From NCBI RefSeq assembly GCF_035046485.1, contig NC_085137.1:2953977-3017976 (forward strand): a stretch of DNA of 64,000 nt, in the 5' to 3' direction. The notes under the pieces were generated by a model. It was not told where the DNA came from. It searched no databases and saw only the letters and a list, made by a program, of their open reading frames with translations. This document shows, one piece after another, positions 54,301 to 64,000 of the stretch (position 1 is its first letter; each line of letters starts with the position of its first letter). This DNA is from Aedes albopictus (Eukaryota; Arthropoda; Insecta; Diptera; Culicidae). The translations under genes and the position numbers were made by a program.

Positions 54301-54479
54301 ATTAGAGGTGACCAGAGGTGAGATCATGCCCGTGCACCCTTCTGGTGTGAATAAGTGTCGTTAATAAATAATAATATTAATAATAATACACTGGAACCTC
54401 TTTTTATGAACATGGCTGAGACTGCATACATTAAAAAAGGCGTAAAAAGAGGGAAATTTATGCATAAATTAAGTTTTGG

Positions 54480-55140
54480 CATTAATAAGAGAATCTAGTT
54501 TGCGAGAATAGGTCCTGGGCAGTTGATGTGGGGCTAAGGGGGTTTCCAGAAAGTTTCCAGAGTTTAAAAGGGGGCTTCAGGGGCGTTTTAAAGGGTTGTT
54601 TCGGGGGATTTGATGAGCGTTTTAGAGGTGTTATGTCAAGATTTTTTGGTGTTTTTGCGCGGAATTCTGGGGTATTTCAATAGTATTAACATTAAGTGGG
54701 TTTCAGGGGCGTTCCAAGGAACTTTAGGGGCAATTCAAGGGATCTCAGTTGCCTTTGAAGGGCGTTGCAAGAGGTTTGAGTGAGGGGCGTTTTAAGGTAT
54801 TTCAGAGTCTGCTCTGAAACTTCATGAAATGCCTCGAAAATCCCCCCTAAACCCTTTGGGGTCCCCATGTAACGCACCAGAGAGGCATCGAAACCCCTGA
54901 GAACTCCTCCGTAGCGCTCCGTAACGCCTCTGAATCCCCCGAAAATGCTCTGAAACGTCTTGAAATGCCTCAAAAATCCCCTTTAGACCCCCTTGGACCC
55001 CATGTAGCGCACCTGAGAAGCTCCAAACCCCTTGAAAACTTCTTCGTAACGCTTCCGTAACGCCTCTGAATCCCACAGAAAATGCTCTGAAACGTCCTGA
55101 AATGCCTTCAAAATCCTTATGCACCTAGACCCCAAACGGC
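54480..55140. repeat. G-rich degenerate repeat and ~130-bp tandem duplication
   Basis: 54500-54810 is made of 'ggggcgttttaaggg'-like words 15-30 bases apart. 54830-55130 contains about two and a half ~130-bp units with 'cgtaacgcctctgaatccc', 'aaaatgctctgaaacgtc', 'tgaaatgcct' and 'ccccatgtagcgcacc'. The minus-strand frames of 84-100 codons (RGVTE, GALHG repeats) only read these units. Confidence 0.75.
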
Positions 55141-55269
55141 AGCTTCCGGAGTGGGCGCGAAAGGCCTCTTTTGTTCCCGAGTCCCAGGGCGTTGAAAGGT
55201 AGGGAGAGCATTCGGATGGCGAGGGAAAGAGAAACATGTACTCACGTTTAAAACTAGTATTTAACCAAA

Positions 55270-55725
55270 AAGCGTTGTTGGCAATGGTAAGGGCGGGATG
55301 AGTTTGATGGCACTGTCAGCTTGTTCGGATCCTGGCATCGGCTTCCAGGGCGTGTTCGTGGCCTTCCGCACGTGCAGAGTAGGGGAGGTGGTTTTGGCTT
55401 GGCTCAACTGGAAGCTCAACAGTCAGCCTTGTCCGGGTCCGTCCACGTGTGTCTATCGAGGGGGCGTGGGGCTTCCTCTTGCCTATCTCGTAGAAGGAGG
55501 GGGGGGGGGGTTGTCGACAGTCCCCAGTCCACCACAAGGCGCTTGCTCCAAAGCGGAGTTGATAGGAGCAGTTCGACGGAATTTGTCCACGTGGAAAGCC
55601 GTCACTGGAGAGACGCCGCGAAGTGGATACTTTGCGAACCGAAACTCACAAAAATCTATCGAGCTGCTTACGGAGGCACCTTCCCACGTCTCCCACGTGG
55701 GGGGGTGGGGGAGTTGAACTTTTGT
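55270..55725. other. GC-rich unclassified block
   Basis: CpG-rich with G-runs (eleven G at 55499). Frames of 139 and 166 codons overlap in different phases and are low in complexity; neither shows a domain. Possibly the leader of a retroelement. Confidence 0.35.
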
Positions 55726-55945
55726 AACACAAGTGATTCAGGTCTGAGTCATTCTAATCCAAGTGATTCAGGTCTGATTTACCTCATGGATTTACTTCAC
55801 GTTCAAGTGATTCAGGTCTGAACCACTTCATATTCAAAAGGTTCAGGTCTGATTCACATCATTTTCAAGTGATTCAGATCTGAAAATTTTTAATCCAAGT
55901 GATTCAGGTCTAATTCGCTTGATATTCAAGTGATTCAGGTCTGAT

Positions 55946-56201
55946 TTATAGCTGTTTTGATTATCGGCAACGCAGTCTTTTTAATTTGTAAAACGAGTTT
56001 TATTATTTAACCCGACGTTTCGGCGCAGTTATGGCGCCTTCTTCAGGGGAAAAATAAAGTATTCGTTTTTGGTTTGGGGTTATGGCAAACTGTAACTGTC
56101 GGGGTTTTATAATGTAGGTACATGACTAACTGCGGTGAAAACTAAAATTTAAAATTGGTTTCTATACTATTTTTGCGCGCTTTAAGTCTTCTGTTGGTTG
56201 G
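55946..56201 (-). repeat. Left inverted terminal repeat (pLTR)
   Basis: Starts TTATAGCTGTTTTG and ends CTTCTGTTGGTTGG. It is the inverse of 57992-58247 with about four substitutions in 256 bases. Confidence 0.95.
56003..56057 (-). ncRNA. Hammerhead ribozyme motif, left repeat
   Basis: Minus strand: helix I 5' side TTATTT-TT-CCC, core CTGAAGA plus A, helix II GGCGC/GCGCC with loop CATAACT, core GAAAC, GTC, then GGG-TT-AAATAA closing helix I. Helix III would be only AC/GU, typical of minimal hammerheads that work as dimers. Expected cleavage is after the C of GTC. It is antisense to the RT gene. Confidence 0.75.
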
Positions 56202-57879
56202 GCCAGTCGTATCCCTGTTCACGAACGTGCCTCGAGACCTAGTGAGGAAAAACATCATCGAGAGATGGCGAGAAGTTGATACAAATATCAACTTGGACAT
56301 GTTCCTAGAGATTGTCGAGCTCTGTATGGAATCCAGCTACTTCTGTTACGAGGGACAGTTCTTCATGCAAACTTACGGGACAGCGATGGGGAGCCCCTTG
56401 TCTCCTATCCTTGCTGACATTGTACTAGATTCAGTGATTAACAGAGCTTTGAGTACTCTACCATTCGAGTCTCCAATCTTTAAAAAATATGTGGACGATA
56501 TTTTCATGGTGATACCACAGCAAACTATCCAACTAGTACTCGAAGCATTCAATAGGATAGAACCGAGGCTTCAATTCACCGTCGAAGTTGAAAAAGAAGG
56601 GAAGCTACCGTTTTTGGACATGACGGTCATCCGCAAAGACAGCCAAGAACTCACAACAGAGTGGTACGCGAAGCCCATCGCATCTGGTAGAATGCTTAAC
56701 TACCACTCATTCCATCAACCCCGATATAAAATGAATGTAGCTAACAACTTCATTCATAGGGTCCACAAACTAACTCACAACAAATCAGAAGAAGAAATAG
56801 CAGCAACCATCAGAGATCATTTACGAAGGAACAACTACCCAAAACAATTAGTCAACCGTCTTCTCAATCTATACAAAGCCAAACGATTCAGTACACCCAG
56901 CAGCACACCAGCCGATCAACCGTCGTCCCTTCGACTGCCCACAGCATCACCACCCCGTCTACCGCCACCAGCACCACCACCCACCGCTACATCATCCACC
57001 GCTACATCATCCGCCGCCCCACCGCCTCCAACCATACCCAGTTGCCAACCATCGTGTCAGCTTCCCATGACCCCCCAGGACAACACTTCAAGCCGACCAT
57101 TCTGCCAGCAAACCAGCCCACCTCCCACAAACGATTATCAATCATCACACAACACTCAGCAGGAAGCCATAGAACACGGAGAAAGATCAATGAACCAGCA
57201 AATCAACATCACAAATCAACAATCCAGGTATGTCCAGTCCAGTATCTCCACGACTCAATCCGGGTCTGCCAATCCAAGCACTATCAACGTCCAGCCAACA
57301 GCTCCTCCAGATCAAAAAATGTACCGCTCTATCCCATACATTCCGTCATTATCAGAACGAATCTACAAAATTCTCAAAAAAGACTACCCTAACGTAGTGA
57401 TAGCCACCAGACAGATCCGCACCATCAAAACAATCCACACCAAAGTTAAGTTTCCTACAAGTCAAGAAGATAAAAGTAATATAATTTATAAAATTCCGTG
57501 TAACAACTGCGAAAGTTGTTACATAGGAATGACCAAAAACAGCCTACGAAAACGACTAGCAGGGCACAAATCAAACATAAACAAATTAGAGAAGATGCTA
57601 AACGAAAACCACACTAACACAGCCTTAACAGCCCTAGCAGAAACAACAACAGCGTTGATCAAGCATTGTATACAGAGCCAACACAAATTCGACTTAGATC
57701 GAACAGAAATCATAGATCACAGCAATAAAACTACCACACTCCCCTTCCTAGAAATGTGCCACATCACAAATACTAACCACACCGTAAACAAACGTACAGA
57801 TGTAGAGGGACTTAACACTACATATGCTGCTCTCTTGCACAGTATTAAGAACCATTACAAACACAACAAGCATGACTGA
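56155..57879 (+). CDS. Penelope-like RT / GIY-YIG endonuclease, 5'-truncated
   Basis: The open frame is 574 codons, but only from about codon 16 does it match an RT: VVSLFTNVP (18-26) is the motif A region, YGTAMGSPLSPILADIVLD (74-92) motif B, YVDDIF (112-117) motif C with both Asp. A Pro/Ser/Thr/Gln-rich linker covers roughly 245-400. The GIY-YIG domain begins near 442 with IPCNNCESCYIGMTKNSLRK, including the paired Cys typical of Penelope endonucleases. The first ~15 codons come from the inverted repeat, and the usual F-D before VVSLFTN is replaced by G-P, so motif A lacks its catalytic Asp and all upstream RT motifs are missing. The endonuclease part looks intact. The protein as it stands should not polymerise DNA. 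Confidence 0.9.
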   Translation: MVSILFLRALSLLLVGPVVSLFTNVPRDLVRKNIIERWREVDTNINLDMFLEIVELCMESSYFCYEGQFFMQTYGTAMGSPLSPILADIVLDSVINRALSTLPFESPIFKKYVDDIFMVIPQQTIQLVLEAFNRIEPRLQFTVEVEKEGKLPFLDMTVIRKDSQELTTEWYAKPIASGRMLNYHSFHQPRYKMNVANNFIHRVHKLTHNKSEEEIAATIRDHLRRNNYPKQLVNRLLNLYKAKRFSTPSSTPADQPSSLRLPTASPPRLPPPAPPPTATSSTATSSAAPPPPTIPSCQPSCQLPMTPQDNTSSRPFCQQTSPPPTNDYQSSHNTQQEAIEHGERSMNQQINITNQQSRYVQSSISTTQSGSANPSTINVQPTAPPDQKMYRSIPYIPSLSERIYKILKKDYPNVVIATRQIRTIKTIHTKVKFPTSQEDKSNIIYKIPCNNCESCYIGMTKNSLRKRLAGHKSNINKLEKMLNENHTNTALTALAETTTALIKHCIQSQHKFDLDRTEIIDHSNKTTTLPFLEMCHITNTNHTVNKRTDVEGLNTTYAALLHSIKNHYKHNKHD

Positions 57880-57944
57880 ATTAGACCAGAATGATGAAAC
57901 TTTTCAACCAAGAGAAAGATTTCAAAACCGCTGCAACTAACAAC

Positions 57945-57995
57945 AGTGAGGTCCAAAGCGCGCAAAAAAAAAAAGAAAAAAAAAGTGAGGTCCAA
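57945..57995 (+). repeat. Duplicated 12-mer around an A-rich run near the 3' repeat
   Basis: AGTGAGGTCCAA occurs at 57945-57956 and 57984-57995. The first copy jumps straight to AGCGCGC and about twenty A/G; the second continues into the full repeat, where AAAGCGCGCAAAAA appears 15 bases later. This looks like a polymerase that paused, slipped and restarted. Confidence 0.7.
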
Positions 57996-58247
57996 CCAAC
58001 AGAAGACTTAAAGCGCGCAAAAATAGTATAGAAACCAATTTTAAATTTTAGTTTTCGCCGCAGTTAGTCTTGTACCTACATTATAAAACCCCGACAGTTA
58101 CAGTTTGCCATAACCCCAAACCAAAAACGAATACTTTATTTTTCCCCTGAAGAAGGCGCCATACCTGCGCCGAAACGTCGGGTTAAATAATAAAACTCGT
58201 TTTACAAATTAAAAAGACTACGTTGCCGATAATCAAAACAGCTATAA
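57992..58247 (+). repeat. Right inverted terminal repeat (pLTR)
   Basis: Starts CCAACCAACAGAAG and ends AAAACAGCTATAA. In sense orientation with the RT gene; it carries the sense hammerhead. Confidence 0.95.
58136..58190 (+). ncRNA. Hammerhead ribozyme motif, right repeat
   Basis: Same layout as the left copy with loop CATACCT. Helix I pairs TTATTT/AAATAA and CCC/GGG around a TT/TT internal loop; helix II has five GC pairs; core boxes are CTGAAGA and GAAA. Predicted self-cleavage is between 58179 and 58180. One A more than the minimal consensus lies between CTGAAGA and helix II. It would process element RNA near its 3' end. Confidence 0.8.
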
Positions 58248-58335
58248 TAGTACAGTCGAACTCTCATCCAATTGGTCTGATTTATTTTATTCCAAGTGTT
58301 TCAGGTATGATTCACTTCATATTCAAGTGATTCAA

Positions 58336-58660
58336 ACCAAGGGAACCAAACTACTTATCATTATGATGTCCATGACCTTCCGAACAAGTCTGACGAAAAA
58401 TTGAACTTACTATCTCATCAGGATCACAAGATAGAACTAGTTGAAAATGCTTATTTTGCCATGCTTACTAGCGTCACCTAGCGGCAGAATTTCAAACCAA
58501 ACTACTTGTCATTATGATGTCCATGACCTTCCGAACAACTTTGCCGAAGACATAAACTTTGTATCTCATCAGAATAACGAGATAGGACTAGTTAAAAAAG
58601 ATCATTTTTCCATGCTCACTAGCGTAACCTAGCGGCAGAATTGCAAACCAAACTGCTTGC
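58336..58660. repeat. Two ~150-bp tandem units related to the 35-37 kb satellite
   Basis: 'attatgatgtccatgaccttccgaacaa', 'gccgaagaca', 'gtatctcatcag' and 'cactagcgt(c/a)acctagcgg' occur twice in order. The order of motifs (TAGCG...CCTAGCGG, 'gatgtcc', 'gccgaagac') is the same as in the satellite at 35480-37150, but the spacer text differs. Confidence 0.65.
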
Positions 58661-58705
58661 CAATTGACAACTTTTGCCATTTGGCTCAAGCAGGGCACAT
58701 ATTAA

Positions 58706-58829
58706 AAAGAGTCACGCAGCGCAGTTTTTTTTTTGTGGCACACGAGTCAAAGTCCAATAATTCTAACATAGGATTAAAATAACATAGCCCATGTGTAACC
58801 AAAAAAAAAAACTGCGCTGCGTGACTCTT
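58706..58829. mobile_element. Small hairpin element
   Basis: AAGAGTCACGCAGCGCAG followed by T-run (58707-58734) faces A-run plus CTGCGCTGCGTGACTCTT (58801-58829). The loop is about 65 bases. A very small fold-back MITE; target duplication unclear. Confidence 0.75.
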
Positions 58830-59393
58830 CTGTGGCATACGTGCTGCTTGTGGGTCATTTTAAAAACAAAATGCACACATTTTATGCAAAACTGCAAAAA
58901 ATTACTAAGATCCAGCATACTGATGAAAACACCACAGAGCAGAACAACTTCAAAGTCAACGATCATTCGCTGATCTAACAGGGAACGTTACGTTTAAGTC
59001 TCTAAGAATTCACATCATATAGATCCTATCTTAAGAAGTAACTAGAAAGCAAACGGCGATAGAAGAAGAAATCTTACTATGTAAGAAGTTTGACGATTTT
59101 CAGTCAAAATAATGATAATGCTACTGTCCAAGACCATGATCCGTTATCGTCCATTCAAAAACAGTTCGTGATATATGACAGGACGATTTTTTTAGGAGCA
59201 ATGGTCGAAAGCGGTATTTATACTTTCTTAGGGGTGTAAGAATTGTAAAAGGAAGTCACATAAGTCAGAAGTGTGTTGAATAAAATGAAAGTCAGAACAA
59301 TTTTATTAAAATCCTTTAAAATCTTGAAAGCAGACCTTGAAGGGTAGGCAAAAACATTGAAGATCTCCGCCCTATAAGCTTACTTAAGGCGAA
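58830..59393. other. AT-rich DNA, nothing recognised
   Basis: No feature that I can support. Confidence 0.4.
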
Positions 59394-59397
59394 ACTA

Positions 59398-59716
59398 GAA
59401 CCATTTCCTCACTTTTTGGTTTTTAATTTTTTATAAAATAACGAAGCAATGTTTTCAAAATCGGGTTTCGTACACATGCAGAGTATGGATCAAGGTATCT
59501 CCTGATTTTTTTCGTGGTGGAAAATGTTTTTCGTTCTTGCAGAAACCATTTTTGAATGAAATTTCACAAAAAATGGTTTCTGCAAAAATGGAAAATTTTT
59601 TCCACCACAAAAAAAATCAGAAGATAGCTTGATCCATGCTCTACATGTGCACGAAAACCGATTTTGAAAATATTGCTTCGTTATTTAATAAAAAATAAAA
59701 ACCAAAAAAATTCGCC
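59398..59716. mobile_element. MITE with ~150-bp arms, TSD TTAA
   Basis: TTAA (59394-59397 and 59717-59720) flanks ends GGCGAA...TTCGCC. The arms share 'ttttggtttttaattttttataaaataacgaagcaat' and 'gatccat...' text inverted, with indels, and meet near 59550. A TTAA target fits piggyBac-like or Wuneng-type MITEs. Confidence 0.8.
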
Positions 59717-59720
59717 TTAA

Positions 59721-62715
59721 GGCAAATTGCAAACCGATTTGAAATTTTTTATTCATTTGCATCATTTTGAATCTATTGTTAGAACTGAAGTGTCAGTTGC
59801 AAGAAGATTATGTTACACTAATGTTTTAAACCTCTCGAAAATTGTACATCGATCAATAGAATCTAAGCATTTACAGGGTTTTAGAATGAGCCTGGATAAA
59901 CAGGTAGAAATGACAGGATCCTGTTGTATTTCGATACTGTCACTGATTTTGGGATGTGTTTTGTTTTAGAAACATTAATAACATCTTCAGGACAAAGGTT
60001 TCTCGTGCATCTGCGATGCACTCACAATCCATGACTTATTTATGTTCGGTTCCAAAATGTGTAACTCTTATCAGATATTAAATTAATGAGCACTCTCATT
60101 AAAACCTCCTGTCGCAAAGAAGTAGCTCGGAAGGACGAAACCCAAAATCGCCTGCCACCAGACAGCGAAAAATACGATCACCAAATGTGGATCAGAAAAA
60201 ATGAACGATTTTTTTTCGATTCCATTTTAATTCCTGGGCGATCTGGTTCGTTTGCTTATGTGCATAAGCAGCACACCATTAAAGAAAAATGCAGGCCAAA
60301 TGAAAGAAAAAAATCTGCATAATTTATTGCTGATCAAATATATAAACGTTTTCATTAATAATAGCATGTGCATGAGGCAGTAAATCGTGACACACACAAA
60401 CTCGCTTACGTTCATTGTTAACTAGTGATTCGTGCCGATGGATCGGATACAAGAAAGATATGTCATCGCTCAATGAATTATTGAGAACTCATATAGTTTT
60501 TTTTTCGATGGCTGTAGTTTGTTTGGTCCAACTGTGTAGGAAATGATACTAACTGTTGCTTTAAAAATGTCTTGAAGAGAACTTTGTCGGATTGTCAAAA
60601 TTTGATATGCTTTGTGATCGATATGATGCAAGCATGAAAAACATTTTCAGAGGGGAAAACGTCTTCCTGCTGCTCTCCGGAACGTATATGTGATAATTTT
60701 AAGGAGACAGCCGATATGTTATGCAAACACGTACTCCTGGGACGAATGTGTCACCCGATCGGGGATGTGGAAATAGATTCTTTTTTTTCTTGTTGTACCT
60801 TCTTTCTTGCTATCGGTTTTGTGATTTGTTTGTCGAGATTGTCGGAAAACTTGGTACGAAAGTTTCGAATCCCAGCGTTTGTTGGTGAATAAGAGGGATC
60901 GGTAAATTTATGTAAGGCTAATGGGGAGGAGGTAATACATGGTTGTACCGCAGACGAAGTTTTCCTCCGAGATACGAAGGCAAAACAACCTTCCGACATA
61001 TTTAATAGAAGTTAATATGGCTTAGCATCAAAATTTCAGCGTTGATTTTGCATCTAGAGTTCAGTCCGGTGGGAGACTTTAAGAAAAAGAAGCAGTTTGG
61101 TATTGTTGTTTGGGGAAGTCATGAACTCTCTTTGTTGTAATTGGTACCAAGGGGGTTTGGCTTCGTAGGCATATTTTGTTTAGATAAAAATAGGACAGAA
61201 TTGATAAAACATTCTGTCATTCTGAGAAATTAACAAGTTGCACAAGTTATTTATGATATTGCTCATTTTTTTTCAGCATTACTATGGCTACGGGAAGCAA
61301 ATGAATCAATCTACTCTAAATTCGACATCCACATAACAGTAATGTGAAAAATTTTGTAATTATTGGAGAAATAATATCATCTGTTTGGATTAATTTATCT
61401 AAAAAGTTCTATCTACGCATTTAAGCAATTTTGTCGGCACCTACTATTCAAAATATCTCAACCTTCCTCCACTGGCTATGCTGACCGTGTTTATCACTGT
61501 ACATGTATTGGATATTTATGAGGCAATACAAATAAATCAATGTGTGGCGCCTTTGCTATGTTTTGCCGGTTGGAAATCACCATCCCATGTGCGCACGTAT
61601 GCACGTAACCTTTCGCATTAGCAATATTCATCCAACACTTGAGCTCACCTCCCCTAACCCGCCTGCCGGCAATTGAATTGTAAAGCGATACCGTCACCTA
61701 ACATTTTGCCCTCCTTCTTGTGCGCATTTTAGTTCACCCGACTGCCACGCATTGCATTAGAAGATCAATATTTTATGTCAATCAATTTACATCATGCGTC
61801 ACATATTCAAAATCTTTATGGACGTTCCATGTTATATTTCATTGCTATATTATTCAAATCAAATCACACAAAACCCATTCCTTTCAATCAACTTTTGGTG
61901 TCCCCAAAGCCAATTCCGTCCCGGTGGCAGTCCAGCTCAGATTTGCTCTAAGCTGTGCTTTCTCTTCGTTAGAATGTTGAGAAGCACATACCCAACCGTC
62001 GAGTTATTTTATTTTATTTTTAAATTTGATATAGGGTATGTGTTCCATCAGTAATCTCACGCTCCCATATTCATCCTACTCGGAAACAAGCGATTACGGC
62101 ACCGATTGATTCCGTTCTTTTTGTTTTCATGCGTGCTCACTCCTAACAAAAAATACAAAAATAAGAAACAAAACAAACAACGCTTCAATCCTTTGTTTTT
62201 CGTAGGATGAAAATGGGAGCCACATGCTTAATAAGGGAACCAGTACCCTAGATTTGGGTTGAATGTATAAATATTGAATGTGATACGTTGTCCGTATGTT
62301 CTCCTTCGGATGTGTCATACGTGACACATCTCTTTGTCGTTTGCCACTCGCTGTCTGTTTGACAAAGTCTCCTTCTAGGTATCTCGACAGTGTACAGAAG
62401 CTGTTGTACTGAGAAAAGGATACATATGAGCGGTTGAAAATGCCCGCAAGCAGTAGGGCCCAAAATTCTAGCAAAATACAGCACGACGAATCAGATTGTA
62501 TCTACACAAGAAATCACATAGAATAAAAATTACATCAAAGTGATTCGTCTATATTGAGCGGCGTTCTCTTGAAAACTGCATGACAGGGGATGGCTGGATT
62601 CATAGACGCTACGATATGCCAAACATCAGTACTATTGTTGCAAACTATAAAGCTTGAGTCATTCAATATCTGGACGCATCGTTTAATTTTCTGTAGCGCT
62701 CGTAGTGGTCGTATA
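59721..62715. other. AT-rich DNA, nothing recognised
   Basis: About 3 kb without a convincing gene. The frames at 60086-60322, 61720-62054 and 62127-62484 are short, overlap each other and lack motifs. Confidence 0.45.
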
Positions 62716-62780
62716 TGAAAAAAACCAGATTAATCCAATTTCTCGTCGAATATGTACTCATGATCTTTCTATCGGCTGAA
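62716..62780. repeat. Inverted fragment of the repeat at 12988-13975
   Basis: 'aaaaaaccagattaatcc' and 'tcgtcgaatatgtactcatgatct' are the inverse of text at 13945-14010. Confidence 0.75.
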
Positions 62781-64000
62781 GTGAAAGTGTTCCTGAAAGC
62801 AAGATTTGTTTTCTCAAAACCATCATCGATTTGGTAAACTTATTGATGACACATATTCTTGACGAATTCCGAGTTCAACGCATAGACAGAGCTGAAAAAT
62901 ACCTCTTAGTTGACTGCATGACCACTTCCACTATCACTGGAGGCAGATCACTTTGCGGTCTTGGACAAAGTTTTTTTATGAACAGCAAGTGATATTCCCC
63001 ATACTCAATCTCATTCAAATTTCAACTACATTACAGTCGCATCAAAATTTTAGGATTGAAAAAAAGCTTTGTTGGAGTTGTTGCGATTGAATTTTACTTC
63101 GTTGAACCATCCTACTGTAAAGTTTAGCCACAGAAATCTGAAACGGTGTGATTTGATGATTAGTTTTGTTAAGATTTTGTTATTTTCTATTGCACCGGTT
63201 TTGTTCACTTTCGTATTTCCGACGAATCACCCAAGGCTGCTCCTACAACACTAGCGGTAGTCACTTTTGTGGTCTGAGCCTATTTTCTTGCAAACCGTTC
63301 ATCAGGTTTAAAAAAAAGCCTTGGTTTGATGTGACAACTTTACAAGACTATAGAAACAAAACGAGTAGTCCAAATTTAACCACCCTTGTTTCGTTGTTCA
63401 GTACATCATCATTCATTATAGTAATAATTTTTGAATCGAATAAAAGTAGTTTAATTTTATAGAAAATCGGCCAGGTGTTAAATGAGGTGACTTTTTCGAT
63501 TGCTGAATATTGAAAATATGTATAAAATTACTGTTCACATATGGTATATCGTTTTGAATATCAGAAAAGTGTGTGCTATGCTGCAGCAGCATGAGTAATA
63601 AACATTCTGGCGAAATTTAAACTCAATCGGAAAATTAGTTATTGAGATATTGAAGTCTCAAGTGAGATTCGATTTTTTGAATAAAATTCAATTTTAAAGC
63701 AAAAAGGGCATGAAAATATTAAACAAACCATTTTTGTATTCATCCAGTCGAAAGAAGGAATAATGTGGTTTTAAATGCAGAAAACTGCTTCTTAAAAGCA
63801 TTGCTGGTTTGGTTACTGTGCGCCATTACAGGTACAGTAATCCAAACAGTTTCATTCTTTGAAGGTTGTTCCAAATAACAATGCAACCTAATGCAAATTT
63901 TGCATAACAATGATGGTGGAAATAAAAACTTTACATCCGATTATAATTAAATAAGGTGTACAATAACATAGGACCAACTTTGTTGAAAGTAAATAATAAC
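62781..64000. other. AT-rich DNA, nothing recognised
   Basis: No gene or repeat boundary that I can support. A 98-codon plus-strand frame at 63166-63462 is compositionally poor. Confidence 0.45.

Larger units (their letters stand above)
55946..58247 (+). mobile_element. Penelope-like retroelement with inverted terminal repeats
   Basis: A 2.3-kb unit bounded by 256-bp inverted repeats (55946-56201 and 57992-58247) that differ at about four positions, so the insertion is recent. Between them lies one open frame with a reverse transcriptase and a GIY-YIG endonuclease, the hallmark of Penelope-like elements. Each repeat carries a hammerhead motif, also known for this class. The left repeat is an inverted copy of the right one and seems to have replaced the 5' part of the gene. 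Confidence 0.9.
55730..58335. repeat. ~30-bp repeat 'caagtgattcaggtctgatt', target of the Penelope-like element
   Basis: The phrase recurs about eight times between 55730 and 55945 and resumes diverged at 58290-58335 ('ccaagtgtttcaggtatgattcacttcatattcaagtgattca'). The Penelope-like element lies inside it. GGTCTGATTTAT at 55938-55949 and at 58274-58285 may be the target duplication, with 26 extra bases between the right end and the second copy. Confidence 0.7.

Noticed and set aside
54692..55237. Minus-strand repetitive protein (RGVTE/GALHG repeats)
   Set aside because: The frames only read ~130-bp tandem DNA units and overlap in three phases.
55298..55821. Frames of 139 and 166 codons
   Set aside because: They overlap in different phases with G-run translations and show no domain.
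1..64000. Endogenous viral elements of flavi- or rhabdovirus type
   Set aside because: Common in Aedes and looked for in the translated frames, but no viral polymerase, nucleoprotein or glycoprotein motif was recognised.

Overview
The window looks like non-coding, transposon-dense DNA from a culicine mosquito, most likely Aedes. Evidence: an AT-rich background; a tRNA-headed SINE that resembles the Aedes Feilai family; RTE/JAM-like, CR1-like, I/LOA-like, copia, Ty3/gypsy and Penelope-like fragments; many TA-, TTAA- and 3-bp-TSD MITEs; and several families of diverged tandem repeats. Species is inferred by recognition of repeat styles, not by a search. I found no intact multi-exon host gene. 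A 36-codon exon candidate (16923-17030, start codon plus consensus splice donor) and several exon-like blocks ending in good plus-strand donors (15321, 23113, 47595, 48995, 50427) hint that the window lies in or beside a plus-strand gene with long introns.

Layout. 0.7-3.5 kb: diverged 'aagatggcgg' repeat and unassigned DNA. 3.5-9.2 kb: a nest of relics: minus-strand I/LOA RT fragment, an internally deleted copia (complete 254-bp 3' LTR, gag, PBS, 37-bp stump of the 5' LTR), a plus-strand RNase H/C-terminal fragment, a mariner transposase relic, and an internally deleted Ty3-like element with nearly identical LTRs (7153-9222). 9.2-12.7 kb: no recognised gene. 12.7-19 kb: MITEs, a 150-bp tandem repeat, a GC-rich exon-like block, a hammerhead-like motif (16035-16083), the short coding exon and a 963-bp fold-back element. 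20-21.7 kb: RTE-like pseudogene. 25.1-26.9 kb: a MITE hairpin and, inserted in its neighbour, a complete 1,321-bp miniature LTR element (84-bp LTRs, TSD CCTGT) carrying a 64-bp minisatellite. 27.8-31.3 kb: CR1-like ORF2 pseudogene split by a 1.7-kb insertion with a 21-bp TSD that carries a CR1-type ORF1. 33.4-37.7 kb: a 4.2-kb TIR element holding a ~140-bp satellite. 40.2-42.4 kb: a 32-bp minisatellite split by a 1.7-kb TIR element. 44.6-47.1 kb: second RTE copy with two nested insertions. 51-55 kb: diverged satellite interrupted by a retroposon and a SINE, then GC-rich repeats. 55.9-58.2 kb: a Penelope-like element whose 256-bp inverted terminal repeats each carry a hammerhead ribozyme motif. 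The last 5 kb are AT-rich with MITEs only.

The most interesting items are the hammerhead motifs (two in the Penelope element, one well-paired elsewhere, two decayed), the complete miniature LTR retrotransposon, the satellite-bearing TIR element, and the short splice-linked coding exon. Nearly all long reading frames are relics of mobile elements.
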